From NCBI GenBank assembly GCA_019058315.1, contig JAHPZH010000006.1:43052-107051 (forward strand): a stretch of DNA of 64,000 nt. Direction: 5' to 3'. Shown here one piece after another: positions 17,487 to 25,965 of the stretch (position 1 is its first letter; every line of letters begins with the position of its first letter). The position numbers and the translations under genes are program-made. The DNA is from Candidatus Helarchaeota archaeon. GTDB lineage: Archaea; Asgardarchaeota; Lokiarchaeia; Helarchaeales; RDOG01. The notes beneath the pieces are model-generated. The model was given only the letters and a program-made list of their open reading frames with translations. It was not told the DNA's origin and searched no databases.

Positions 17487-17627
17487 TTAACCTACACTAT
17501 TAATTGCAACTTTAATCATTTCAAGAATATTAATAATTAATGGGAATCCTATCAATAAAGCAAAAACTAATCCTATGCTAATTAAAAGTACTTTTTCAAC
17601 TGTTAATTCTACCACTATTATTCTCAT
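17487..17627 (-). CDS. 46-residue membrane peptide
   Basis: A short frame starting MRIIVVELTVEKVLL, with one hydrophobic span of about 22 residues (LLISIGLVFALLIGFPLII) and a short polar end. It fills part of the 375-bp gap between two larger genes; the rest of the gap holds nothing I recognise. The layout resembles the 62-residue protein at 12815-13003. The ribosome site is weak. The composition argues for a real small protein, but this is not proven. Confidence 0.4.
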   Translation of the reverse strand: MRIIVVELTVEKVLLISIGLVFALLIGFPLIINILEMIKVAINSVG

Positions 17628-17753
17628 TCTTTTTTCTATATTTTTGAAAAAGATTATTAAAACACCACGAATTTATTTAAAAATTAGTTTTAGTATTTAA
17701 ATAAGGATAAAAAATGGAATATTTCAAGACTTTAAGATTAAATAGTATTTTAA

Positions 17754-18830
17754 TTAAAAAAAAGAGAATTCACGTCTTCCCGTTTTAATATTCCCTTCAA
17801 TATTTATTTTAGTACCGCAATTAGAGCAAGTATTTTTTTGGGTTAAGTTATTGAGATTAAGGGAGTAACCTACACGTTTAATAATAATTTTTTTACACTT
17901 TGGACAATATGTATTTTCATATTCATCAGTAGAAACATTACCTGCATAAACATAATGCAATCCAATTTCTTCATAAGCAATTTTACACGCATTTATAATC
18001 GTTTCATATGGCGTATGTGGTGCGTTTAATTTATACATTGGTCTATAAGCTGAAAAATGAAGAGGAACATCAAAGTCCATAGAATTTCTAATCCATTTAG
18101 CGAGATTTTTTATTTCATCCAGATTATCATTATATCCTGGTATAATTAGATTCGTACATTCCACAAATACACCTTTTTTATGCATGTATTCTGTTGCGTC
18201 TAATACACGAGTTAATCCTCCTTTTGGAGTTAAACAAACTTTTTGATAAAATTCATCTGTAAAAGCTTTGATATCAACATTTGCGGCATCAACACCCGCA
18301 TTTATTAGTTCTTCGAGCGGATCAAGATTAATATATCCATTAGTAACAAGTATATTTTTTATTTTTGCTTTTTTCGCTAGTTTTATAGTATCCAAGATAA
18401 ACTCAAACCAAATAAGTGGTTCATTATAAGTATAAGCAATGCTGGTACAATTATTAGAAGCTGCCATCTCAACAACATTATCTGGAGTTTTTTCTTTAAG
18501 GAATCTTTTAGTATTTTCCACATTTGTTTGCGAAATTGAAAAGTTTTGACAATGTTTACAATGTAGTGAACATCCAACTGATGATATTGAAAAGGCATTT
18601 GAACCCGGATAGAAATTATAAAGAGGTTTTTTTTCTATTGGGTCAATAGCAATAGAAGATAATGAACCATAAATTAAAGAATATAATTTTCCTCCCTCAT
18701 TTTTTCTGGTTCCACAATTTCCAATTTTATTTGGGTATATTTTACACATTCTTGGACATATTTTACATTGAACTACCTCATTCTCTAATTTCTCATAGTA
18801 TAAAGCTAGTTTCTTCAAAAGAATCGCCAA
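17754..18830 (-). CDS. amrS: AmmeMemoRadiSam system radical SAM enzyme
   Basis: A 358-residue radical SAM protein of the AmrS family. An N-terminal cysteine-rich segment is present (CKICPRMCKIYPNKIGNCG), the radical SAM cluster is C87-x3-C91-x2-C94 (GCSLHCKHCQNF), and the family motifs AYTYNEP and FECTNLIIPG-like (VECTNLIIPGYND) follow. A C-terminal zinc ribbon (CPKCKK ... CSNCGTK) is appended. The usual partners AmrA and Memo are not nearby. It begins with TTG. Reported family activity is a glycyl-radical or sugar-linked radical reaction; the substrate here is unknown. Confidence 0.9.
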   Translation of the reverse strand: MAILLKKLALYYEKLENEVVQCKICPRMCKIYPNKIGNCGTRKNEGGKLYSLIYGSLSSIAIDPIEKKPLYNFYPGSNAFSISSVGCSLHCKHCQNFSISQTNVENTKRFLKEKTPDNVVEMAASNNCTSIAYTYNEPLIWFEFILDTIKLAKKAKIKNILVTNGYINLDPLEELINAGVDAANVDIKAFTDEFYQKVCLTPKGGLTRVLDATEYMHKKGVFVECTNLIIPGYNDNLDEIKNLAKWIRNSMDFDVPLHFSAYRPMYKLNAPHTPYETIINACKIAYEEIGLHYVYAGNVSTDEYENTYCPKCKKIIIKRVGYSLNLNNLTQKNTCSNCGTKINIEGNIKTGRREFSFF

Positions 18831-18980
18831 AAAAAATATAAAATTGAATTAAATTTAAAATTAATTCCAATTTATATTATAAAAAAGAAAAGATTTTAAT
18901 ATTATTTTTTAATTAGAAAACAAATATTAAAGAATCGATAACAATATTGAATTATTTATAATATTAAGGAGAATTTCAAA

Positions 18981-19874
18981 ATGATAATTATACCTGGACC
19001 AGCATCCCAAATCCTTGGAATAAAAGTTGCAAATTTAATAAATATTAATAAAATTCAAGTAAAATTCAAAGATTTTCCAGATGGTGAACATTATATTAAA
19101 ATAGAAAATGGAGAAAAAATCAAAAATCAAGATGTAATTATTATTCAATCTACATATTCACCACAAAATGATAATTTAATGGAATTATTAATGATTTTAG
19201 ATGGAACAAAGAACTTAAAACCAAAATCAATAACTTTAATAGTTCCTTATTTATGTTATAGTCGTCAAGACAAACGTTTTTTAGAAGGCGAACCGTTAAC
19301 TGCTGAAATAGTATGTAAAATTATAGAAAAAATTGGGGACCCCTTATTAGAAAAATTTATAACTATTGATATTCATTCAGAAAAAATTTTAGATTATTTT
19401 TCTAAAAGCATTGAAGTAAAAAATCTCTCAGCTATGCCACTTTTTGGCAAATATTTTAAAAATCTTAACTTAAAAAATCCATGTGTGATTGCACCTGATG
19501 AAGGAGCTTTAAAAAGATCAAAGATAGTAGCGGACTTAATAAATGCTGATTGCAATTTTCTAACCAAAAAACGTGATTTAAATACAGGAGAAATTTCAAC
19601 TCAAATAAAAGATTTATCTATTGAGAATCGTGATGTCATATTTACTGATGATATTATTTCTACAGGTGGTACTATGGCAAGAGCGATAGAAATGGCTAAG
19701 AATCAAGGTGCAAATAATATATATGCAGTTTGTACCCATCCATTACTAATTCAGAATGCAAAATATAGAATTTTTCAAGCAGGAGCAAAAGAAATTGTTG
19801 GGACTGACTGTATTCCTTCAGAATGTAGTAAAATTAGTGTTGCCCCTTTATTAGCAGATTTTTTAACAAAATAA
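18981..19874 (+). CDS. prs: Ribose-phosphate pyrophosphokinase
   Basis: A 297-residue PRPP synthetase making phosphoribosyl pyrophosphate from ribose 5-phosphate and ATP. Seen motifs: IIPGPAS N-terminus, the SRQDKRFLEGEPLTA flexible loop region, DIHSEKI metal site and the PRPP-binding signature VIFTDDIISTGGTMARA. The start follows AAGGAG. Length fits the archaeal class. The tRNA methyltransferase gene follows after only 10 bp, so they likely form an operon. Confidence 0.95.
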   Translation: MIIIPGPASQILGIKVANLININKIQVKFKDFPDGEHYIKIENGEKIKNQDVIIIQSTYSPQNDNLMELLMILDGTKNLKPKSITLIVPYLCYSRQDKRFLEGEPLTAEIVCKIIEKIGDPLLEKFITIDIHSEKILDYFSKSIEVKNLSAMPLFGKYFKNLNLKNPCVIAPDEGALKRSKIVADLINADCNFLTKKRDLNTGEISTQIKDLSIENRDVIFTDDIISTGGTMARAIEMAKNQGANNIYAVCTHPLLIQNAKYRIFQAGAKEIVGTDCIPSECSKISVAPLLADFLTK

Positions 19875-19884
19875 TTGTTTAACA

Positions 19885-20931
19885 ATGGAATCTAATAAAA
19901 CATTTTTTTTAACACTCAGTGGTGAAAACATAAATTTATCTAAATTTGAAATATTATCCCTTTTTAAATCTAAAAATACTAAATTTTTTAATGTAAAACT
20001 AATTGATCGTCTTTTAATTCTCTCCTCTAAAAAGAATATTTCAAATTACATTGCTTCTAGAGCAGCCCTTACACATGACATTTCCGAATTATCGATGGTA
20101 AGTTCTATTGAGGAGAAGGATATTATAGAATCTTTAAAAAGGATAGATTTAAATAAGATAGTTGAAAATAGAAAATCTTTTGCGGTAAGAATTCAAAAAA
20201 TTGGACTTAAAGAAATTAATTCTGAATATTTCGAAAGATTAATTGGAAAAATTATTCTTAATAAAATTGAAAAAAAGATAAAGGTTGATTTATTAAACCC
20301 GGATGTTTTATTCTACGGAATTTTTGTTAAAGACAAATTTGTTTTTGGTATTAACAATTCACAAAAAATAAGAAGCAATCTTAAGTTAAATTCACTTAAA
20401 TCTAGACCGTTTTTTCATCCAAGTGCATTAAATCCAATATTAGCTAGGGTTATGGTTAATTTATCTCAAATCAAAGAAACTGATATTTTTCTTGATCCCT
20501 TTTGTGGAACTGGAAGTATTTTGATTGAGGCTTTTTTAGTTGGATGCAATAGACTAATTGGAATAGATATCAATCATAAAATGATAAATGGTGCAAAAAG
20601 AAATCTTATAAAATTTGGAGTAAAAAATATGGAATTATTATTAAGTGATTCTAATCATATTCCGCTAAGATCAATATCTGGTGTAGCAACCGATCCACCA
20701 TATGGTAGAAGTAGTTCTACATATAAAAAACCATTAATTCACTTAATAGAAAATTTCTTTTTAGAAATTAGTGATTTAATTTTAAAAAATCGGTTAATTA
20801 CTTTAGCGTTGCCATCCCAAATCAGGATAGACGAGTTGATAGATAATTTTTATTTTGAAATTATAAATGAATTTAATCAATATATTCATTCTTCGTTAAC
20901 TAGAAGAATATATGTAATTCGAAAAAAATAA
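19885..20931 (+). CDS. tRNA (guanine10-N2)-methyltransferase (Trm-G10 type)
   Basis: A 348-residue protein with an N-terminal THUMP-like region (about residues 1-165) and a C-terminal SAM methyltransferase. Motif I is DPFCGTGSILIEA, and the catalytic motif IV is DPPYGRSSS, typical of Trm11 and archaeal Trm-G10 enzymes, which methylate N2 of guanosine 10 in tRNA. It sits between prs and the split RNase Z gene, 14 bp upstream of the latter, giving a small tRNA-maturation cluster. Confidence 0.9.
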   Translation: MESNKTFFLTLSGENINLSKFEILSLFKSKNTKFFNVKLIDRLLILSSKKNISNYIASRAALTHDISELSMVSSIEEKDIIESLKRIDLNKIVENRKSFAVRIQKIGLKEINSEYFERLIGKIILNKIEKKIKVDLLNPDVLFYGIFVKDKFVFGINNSQKIRSNLKLNSLKSRPFFHPSALNPILARVMVNLSQIKETDIFLDPFCGTGSILIEAFLVGCNRLIGIDINHKMINGAKRNLIKFGVKNMELLLSDSNHIPLRSISGVATDPPYGRSSSTYKKPLIHLIENFFLEISDLILKNRLITLALPSQIRIDELIDNFYFEIINEFNQYIHSSLTRRIYVIRKK

Positions 20932-20945
20932 GAAATGAAATAAAT

Positions 20946-21874
20946 ATGGAAATAATTTTTTTAGGAACATCAGGGACAGTTCCAACTGTTTCACGCAGTT
21001 TGCCTGCAATAATAATAAAAAGAGAAAATGATTTTTTGCTTTTTGATTGCGGTGAAAAAAACTAATTAATTGTAGTTTTCACTAAGGCACACAACTTCAA
21101 TTTAGGAAAGCAAAAATCAGTTTTTTTAAAATTAATAAGATTTTTCTTTCACATTTACATGGCGATCATATTACTGGGTTACCTGGTCTAATTATGTCAT
21201 TAGCTTTAGGTAAAAGAGAGAAAACTCTTACAATTTATGGACCTAATGGGATTAAAGGATTTATAAATAAAGTTATTGATACAATGCATTTTGATTTAAC
21301 TTATCCTTTAGAAATAGTTGAAATAGCTGGAGAAGAAAATTTTGAATTTTTAAATTATAAAATTACTTGTTTTCCTTTAGAACATAGGATATTTACCTTA
21401 GGATATGTTATTGTAGAAAAACCAAAGGCAAAATTCGATGTTGAAAAGGCGAAGTCATTAAAAATTCCAAAAGGTCCTTTATGGGGAAAATTGAAATCAG
21501 GTGAAAGTATTCATTTAAATAATGGGAGAGTTATCCAACCTTCCCAAGTTTTAGGAAATATAAAACCTGGAAAAAAAATTTTATATTGCACAGATACTCG
21601 TCCTACAATTAAGACAAAAAATTTAAGCAAGAACGCAGATTTACTCATTCATGATGGTATGTTTGAAGAGAATCTAAAAGAGTTCGCTACAATTGGAGGA
21701 CATTCAACAGTAGTTGAAGCCGCAGAACTGGCTAAAGATTCGAAAGTAAAAAAATTAATCTTATTCCATATAAGTTCTAGATATGAAAATAATAATTCTA
21801 TTTTAGAACTTCAAGCAAAAAAAATTTTTCCTAATTCATTCATAGCTGAAGATTTTATGAGAATTTTAGTTTAA
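20946..21874 (+). CDS. rnz: RNase Z (tRNA 3' endonuclease), interrupted by a 29-nt putative BHB intron
   Basis: Exon 1 (20946-21056) encodes 37 residues, MEIIFLGTSGTVPT to LFDCGE; exon 2 (21086-21874) encodes 262 residues from GTQLQFRKAK onward. Joined, they give a 299-residue RNase Z with the signature DCGEGTQ and metal motif SHLHGDH, later HDGMF and FHISSRY. Without splicing, translation stops three codons after DCGE (21063-21065). The insert has a canonical bulge-helix-bulge (see 21057-21085) whose predicted product restores the frame exactly. Everything downstream is intact with no further stop, which argues against a decayed gene. RNase Z removes tRNA 3' trailers. Confidence 0.9.
21057..21085 (+). 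other. Putative mRNA BHB intron in RNase Z
   Basis: Structure read from the sequence: outer helix TGC 21048-21050 with GCA 21087-21089; central helix GGTG 21051-21054 with CACT 21080-21083 (one G-U); bulge 1 AA|A at 21055-21057; inner helix AAAACTA 21058-21064 with TAGTTTT 21073-21079, loop 8 nt; bulge 2 AA|G at 21084-21086. Cuts after the second base of each bulge release exactly 29 nt and join GGTGAA to GGCACA (DCGE-GTQ). This is the standard archaeal tRNA-splicing endonuclease signal. Confidence 0.85.
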
Positions 21875-21919
21875 AACGGCATTTTAACAAAAATGGTTTA
21901 AATTCCTATAACATTTCTT

Positions 21920-22213
21920 TTAATTTCCTCCATGTATTGATGGAAGAAAAGTAATAATATCGTTATTTTTTAAGATTGTATTCAAGTTATTTAGCAAATC
22001 TACAGAGATTTCATTTATTAAAATAATGATATAAGGCCTAATTTCATTTTCATTTTCAGTTAAAACGTATTTTTTGAATTCAGGTCCGTATTTTTTGGAA
22101 AGTATGATTATTAATTCTTTTAAAAGTAATTGATCTTCTTCTATTATTAAACCTAACTCGTTTATCTTTATTATAGAACTTAAAGAACCGTAGAATTTTA
22201 ATTGAAGATTTAA
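21920..22213 (-). CDS. Urm1/MoaD-like ubiquitin-fold protein without a standard start codon
   Basis: The open frame of about 97 residues reads LQLKFYGSL at the front, KKYGPEF in the middle, and RPYIIILINE ... DIITFLPSIHGGN at the end. The last part closely follows Urm1 (RPG-I-L-LIN ... ISTLHGG). Urm1/SAMP/MoaD proteins are sulfur carriers or protein modifiers and need a C-terminal Gly-Gly; here one Asn follows GG. There is no ATG, GTG or TTG between the upstream in-frame stop (22214-22216) and the conserved core, so the start is unusual, hidden by an error, or lost. It is divergent from the Orc1/Cdc6 gene. Confidence 0.6.
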   Translation of the reverse strand, partial: LNLQLKFYGSLSSIIKINELGLIIEEDQLLLKELIIILSKKYGPEFKKYVLTENENEIRPYIIILINEISVDLLNNLNTILKNNDIITFLPSIHGGN

Positions 22214-22292
22214 TTAAATGACCTTCTAATAGATTATTGCTAGTATAAAATAAATCAATTTATTTTTATAAACTTATCAATTAACTTGCATA

Positions 22293-22370
22293 TTCACTTT
22301 TCTGAATGCCTCTCTTTCAATTTTTAAATGCGCATTAAAAATTTAATATTATTTACTTTCAAAAAAGTGA
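22293..22370. promoter_or_regulatory. Inverted repeats upstream of orc1/cdc6 (candidate origin or operator)
   Basis: TCACTTTTCTGAA at 22294-22306 and TTCAAAAAAGTGA at 22358-22370 are inverted copies differing at one of 13 positions. Between them lies a 10-bp palindrome AATGCGCATT (22327-22336) and an AT-rich run. Archaeal origins often sit next to orc1/cdc6 with inverted initiator-binding boxes around an AT-rich unwinding element. I see no standard ORB core, so an autoregulatory site is equally possible. Confidence 0.4.
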
Positions 22371-22388
22371 CTGAGAGCTATTTAAAAA

Positions 22389-23591
22389 ATGATGAATAAT
22401 AATTATAATATTCTAGAAGAAGAACTAAAAAAACATTCAATTTTTAAAGATGAATCAAAACTTTCTTTTGATTATGTTCCTCTTTATTTACCTCATAGAA
22501 ACGAAAAATTGAGACAAATAGCACAATTTTTTAAAGTAATTATTGAAAAACCGGGGGGAATGAGTCAAAAACTAATTATTCACGGATCAAATGGAACAGG
22601 AAAAACAGCAGTAGTAAAAAGATTTGGTGCAATGATTGAAGAAACAGCTGAAAAAAGAGATATAAAATTAAAATTCTTACATTTGAATTGCAGAAAAAAT
22701 AAAACTGAATATATGATATTAAAGAATATCATAAATGTTTTTAATAAAGCTATTCCAAAACGGGGATTTTCTTCGGAAGAATTACTACAAATTTTAATAG
22801 AAATTCTTGAATTAGATGATTATTTTTTAATTTTAACTCTTGATGATTTAGATATTAAGGAAAATCAATTATTATATGATTTAACACGTTTGATGGATGA
22901 TGAATTAAATCCTATTCAAAGGCTTTCATTGATAATTATTGCTAAAGACTTAAATTTTATAAAAACTTTAGAAAAAGGGACTATTAGTACATTACAAAAA
23001 AATCATATCTTCTTTGAAAAATATTCTTCTTCTCAATTATATGACATTCTAAAAATGCGGTGTGATGAAGCTTTTTATGACAATACAGTTTTAGATGAAT
23101 CCTTATACTTAATTTCTGATATTGCTTCAGAATTTGGTGATGCGCGCTATGCATTAGAATTACTTTGGCGTGCTGGAAAATATGTAGATATTAACCAAAG
23201 TCCGCAAATTTCTCCTGAATATGTCAGACAAGCACAATCACACATAAGCCCTGTAGTTAGATCCAATTTAATCAAAGATTTAACGTTAGATCAAAAATTG
23301 TTATTATTGACAATAGCTAGGCAATTTAAACACAAAGAAAAGGCTTATCTTAGTATGAAAGAAGTTGAAAATGGTTATATTTTAATTTGTGAAGAATATC
23401 AAACAAAAGCAAAAAAACATACGAAAATTTGGGAAAATATTCAAGAATTAAATAATTTAGGAGTAATTAATTCTAAATTATCTGGTCCTGGAATCCGGGG
23501 GAAAACAACATTAATTGCACTATCTGATGTGCCTTCAGAAACTATTGAAAATAATCTTATTTCTCAATTACAAAAAGAGATAGAAGTCTGA
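22389..23591 (+). CDS. Orc1/Cdc6 replication initiator
   Basis: A 400-residue archaeal Orc1/Cdc6. The N-terminal family signature YVPLYLPHRNEKLRQIAQFF precedes the AAA+ core: Walker A HGSNGTGKTA (about residues 65-74) and Walker B LILTLDDLD. Sensor 2 is in EFGDARYALELLWRAG. The C-terminal winged helix (about residues 300-390) contains the origin-recognition helix region. The protein loads MCM helicase at origins bound through its winged helix. The stop codon overlaps the ATG of the next HTH gene by one base, so they are translationally coupled. Confidence 0.95.
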   Translation: MMNNNYNILEEELKKHSIFKDESKLSFDYVPLYLPHRNEKLRQIAQFFKVIIEKPGGMSQKLIIHGSNGTGKTAVVKRFGAMIEETAEKRDIKLKFLHLNCRKNKTEYMILKNIINVFNKAIPKRGFSSEELLQILIEILELDDYFLILTLDDLDIKENQLLYDLTRLMDDELNPIQRLSLIIIAKDLNFIKTLEKGTISTLQKNHIFFEKYSSSQLYDILKMRCDEAFYDNTVLDESLYLISDIASEFGDARYALELLWRAGKYVDINQSPQISPEYVRQAQSHISPVVRSNLIKDLTLDQKLLLLTIARQFKHKEKAYLSMKEVENGYILICEEYQTKAKKHTKIWENIQELNNLGVINSKLSGPGIRGKTTLIALSDVPSETIENNLISQLQKEIEV

Positions 23592-23896
23592 TGGAATTAA
23601 AAGATGTTCTTTTAAACGATAATCTTCCATCTATAGATGAAATTTTTTCTTCTAGGGGAAGAATTAAAGTTTTATTGATTTTAGCAAAAGAGGGGGAATT
23701 AAACATTTCAGAAATCGCAAAACGTGCAAATTTAAATCATGGCTCTTGTTCTAATCATTTAAAATTTTTGGCAAATAAAAATATATTACAAGAGAAAGTT
23801 TTTGGAAGAATTAGAATTTATAGATTTAGAATTGAAAATGTAAAAATTAGAGCTTTAAAAAACTTGTTTGATCTTTGGGAATCATCAAGATTTTAA
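23591..23896 (+). CDS. Small ArsR-like helix-turn-helix protein coupled to orc1/cdc6
   Basis: A 101-residue protein with one winged helix-turn-helix: GRIKVLLILAKEGELNISEI, then NLNHGSCSNHLKFLANKNIL as recognition helix and a wing (VFGRIRIYRF). It overlaps the Orc1/Cdc6 stop in a TGATG junction. It could regulate the initiator operon or bind near the origin; both are inferred from position only. Confidence 0.8.
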   Translation: MELKDVLLNDNLPSIDEIFSSRGRIKVLLILAKEGELNISEIAKRANLNHGSCSNHLKFLANKNILQEKVFGRIRIYRFRIENVKIRALKNLFDLWESSRF

Positions 23897-23942
23897 AAAA
23901 TTTTATTTAAAAAATATTTTGAAATAGATTAAAATCGTCTAG

Positions 23943-24308
23943 TCATCTTAAAATGTTTTTAACTCTACGAGCTAAAGTTCCCAAATTAAATACTACAATA
24001 CCTAAATTTTTTGTATTTGGAATTAATGAAAAAATAATTGCTTCATCACCAGCAGGAATTAAAATAATAGAACCTTCATCAGAATCGATTATTAATTTTC
24101 TAACAGTTGTATTTAATAATTCTTTCATTGTTCGTTCACTAAGTATTGTTATATCAGCAGCCAAACCAGCTATTGAATCTTCATTAAGTTGATAATCATT
24201 AATTGATGCGATTATTAACCCATCTCTTGAAACTATTGCACTGATTTTAACTGGTGTATTCGATTCAAATTCTCTTAATAGCTCGTTTAATAGAGATGCT
24301 TTGTTCAT
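23943..24308 (-). CDS. Roadblock/LC7 domain protein
   Basis: About 121 residues starting at 24308 (MNKASLLNELLREFE), with GGAG located upstream; a longer in-frame start at 24374 is less likely. The single roadblock/LC7 domain is clear: GLIIASINDYQLNEDSIAGLAADI, a central helix, then VRKLIIDSDEGSIILIPAG and a final helix. Roadblock proteins (MglB, Ragulator and dynein light chains) bind or regulate small GTPases. No GTPase gene is adjacent; the partner may be encoded elsewhere, for example the three GTPases in this window. Confidence 0.9.
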   Translation of the reverse strand: MNKASLLNELLREFESNTPVKISAIVSRDGLIIASINDYQLNEDSIAGLAADITILSERTMKELLNTTVRKLIIDSDEGSIILIPAGDEAIIFSLIPNTKNLGIVVFNLGTLARRVKNILR

Positions 24309-24665
24309 TACATCATATCTCCAAAAAATACGATTTAAATAATTACTAATAAATAGATATAAAAAGCCAAACAATTTTTTTTATTGAAAAAAAAGTATAT
24401 TTAGTTGAATAGAATTGTTATAGAGGACATTTTGCAAAATTTTGCATATTTAATTGGAGTTTATATTTAATTATTTGATTTTTATATCTTAAAAAAAAAA
24501 TTTATGCGTTTATGGGATTAAAATAAACTTATATATTATATTTTTTATTAAATGTTAATTGTTATCACAGTTTTCTAATTATAAAATACTTTACTGTCTT
24601 TAAATAAGATTGATAAAACAAAAATTTTCTATGCATTTTAGATTGCCAGTTATTAGGTGATTATA

Positions 24666-25253
24666 ATGTCAAAAATATTTGAAACAAATTATAATGAAAC
24701 AAAAATTTTAGTAATTCATGGCAGTATAATAGAATTAGAAGTTGATGCAATAGTAAATGCTGCTAACAGTTTTATGGAAATGGGTGGTGGAGTAGCTAAA
24801 GTAATAAAAAATGCAGCTGGTCAAGAGGTTGAAGATGAGGCAATTAAATTAGTAAAACAAATGGGAGGTCAATGCCCAATAGGAAAAGCAATCTTAACAT
24901 CTGCGGGAAAATTAAAATCAAGAATCAAATTTATTATCCATGCACCAACAATGACCAAACCAGTTGAACCTTCAAGTTTAAACCGAATTAAAAGTGCTGT
25001 AAGGGGGGTTATGCAAAGAGTTTATGAATCTAATTTAAAAGATCAAGGTATAATTAAAAGTATAGCCTTTCCTGCTATGGGAACAGGTGCTGGAAAAATG
25101 CCTAGGAACAAAGCAGCACAAGCAATTGTAGATGGATTAATTAATTATTTTAATACCACAGTAAATATTTCTGTAGAATTAATAATCCTTTGTGATATTA
25201 ATGAAGAGCAAGCGATAGCATTTAAGGACGCTTTAATAAACAGTATTAATTAA
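24666..25253 (+). CDS. Macro domain protein (ADP-ribose binding/hydrolase)
   Basis: A 195-residue stand-alone macro domain starting at 24666 (MSKIFETNYN), directly behind GGTGATTATA, an extended ribosome site seen repeatedly here. Motifs: VDAIVNAANSFMEMGGGVA (ADP-ribose pocket), GKAILTSAGKL, and a C-terminal FPAMGTGAGKMP glycine loop. The family removes or reads ADP-ribose or processes ADP-ribose 1''-phosphate, a by-product of tRNA splicing in eukaryotes. A substrate cannot be assigned. Confidence 0.92.
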   Translation: MSKIFETNYNETKILVIHGSIIELEVDAIVNAANSFMEMGGGVAKVIKNAAGQEVEDEAIKLVKQMGGQCPIGKAILTSAGKLKSRIKFIIHAPTMTKPVEPSSLNRIKSAVRGVMQRVYESNLKDQGIIKSIAFPAMGTGAGKMPRNKAAQAIVDGLINYFNTTVNISVELIILCDINEEQAIAFKDALINSIN

Positions 25254-25607
25254 GAAATTAAAATTTGTTTTTCTATATTTACTCTTAATGGTTTATTTTA
25301 GAAATTATATGATAATGTTAAAAATTTTCGAAGATTTAAATCAAAATTTATTCAACTTTTTAAAAAATGTTTACAAAAAAAATCATTTCATAAATAGTTA
25401 TTTTGAAATTGTTTGATATTATGCGCGCGAAAAACCTATTTCACCGATTGATCACCTTAATTTTTATGCAAATTTGGCATTTGTGCTTTGCCAAATTTTT
25501 CAATGACAGAACTAGTGCGACAAAAAATAAAAATACTTAAATATTTTAATTGATTTCTTATAGTCTAATAGTTTAAAAAATTTTAAAGTCAATATGAGGT
25601 TAGAAAT
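25254..25607. promoter_or_regulatory. Intergenic region with histone promoter and a 10-bp hairpin
   Basis: This 354-bp region has no gene I can support. It contains a block of higher G+C (25424-25520) with a perfect 10-bp inverted repeat, AAATTTGGCA at 25470-25479 and TGCCAAATTT at 25489-25498, spacer 9 nt. A TATA-like CTTAAATATT begins at 25536, about 70 bp before the histone ATG, and GAGGTTAGAAAT provides its ribosome site. The hairpin could be a small RNA, a terminator for the opposite strand or an operator. Confidence 0.35.
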
Positions 25608-25823
25608 ATGGCAAAAAAAAGATATTTTGCTTGGAGTCCTTTAAGAAGTTTAATGGCAGATGCTGGCGCAAAAATCGTATCCAGAGATGCAGTAGATCAT
25701 TTGATTGGATGGTTGCAAGATAAAGCAGTTGAATTAACTAAAAGAGCCGCTGTACTCGCAAAACATTCCAAGAGAAAGAAAATTACTAAAGGCGATATCG
25801 ATTTAGCAGTCAAAGGATATTAA
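25608..25823 (+). CDS. Archaeal histone
   Basis: A 71-residue histone-fold protein: RYFAWSPLRSLMADAGAKIV (helix 1), DAVDHLIGWLQDKAVELTKRA (long central helix), and HSKRKKITKGDIDLAVKGY (KxTK-GDID loop and helix 3). It matches HMf-type archaeal histones with a short basic N-terminus MAKKRYF. It would wrap DNA as dimers or longer stacks. It is monocistronic with a long promoter region. Confidence 0.95.
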   Translation: MAKKRYFAWSPLRSLMADAGAKIVSRDAVDHLIGWLQDKAVELTKRAAVLAKHSKRKKITKGDIDLAVKGY

Positions 25824-25965
25824 AATATATAAATAATTTATCTTAAATCTCATTTTTTTTTTAATTTTAATCTCTTCTAGAAACATTTATCTATATTAAT
25901 TGATTTATGCATCTGCAAACTTTAAAAAATTTATTCAATTATTTAATTAATCAAAAATTTAGATT

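Noticed and set aside
20946..21874. RNase Z as a simple pseudogene
   Set aside because: All motifs are intact on both sides of the insert, there is only one interruption, and its removal at BHB positions restores the signature exactly.
22200..22310. A BHB intron supplying an ATG exon (22290 region) to the Urm1-like gene
   Set aside because: I tried the hairpin AAATAAAT/ATTTATTT and the stem TTAATTGA/TCAATTAA; neither gave a 4-bp centre and bulges that join in frame.
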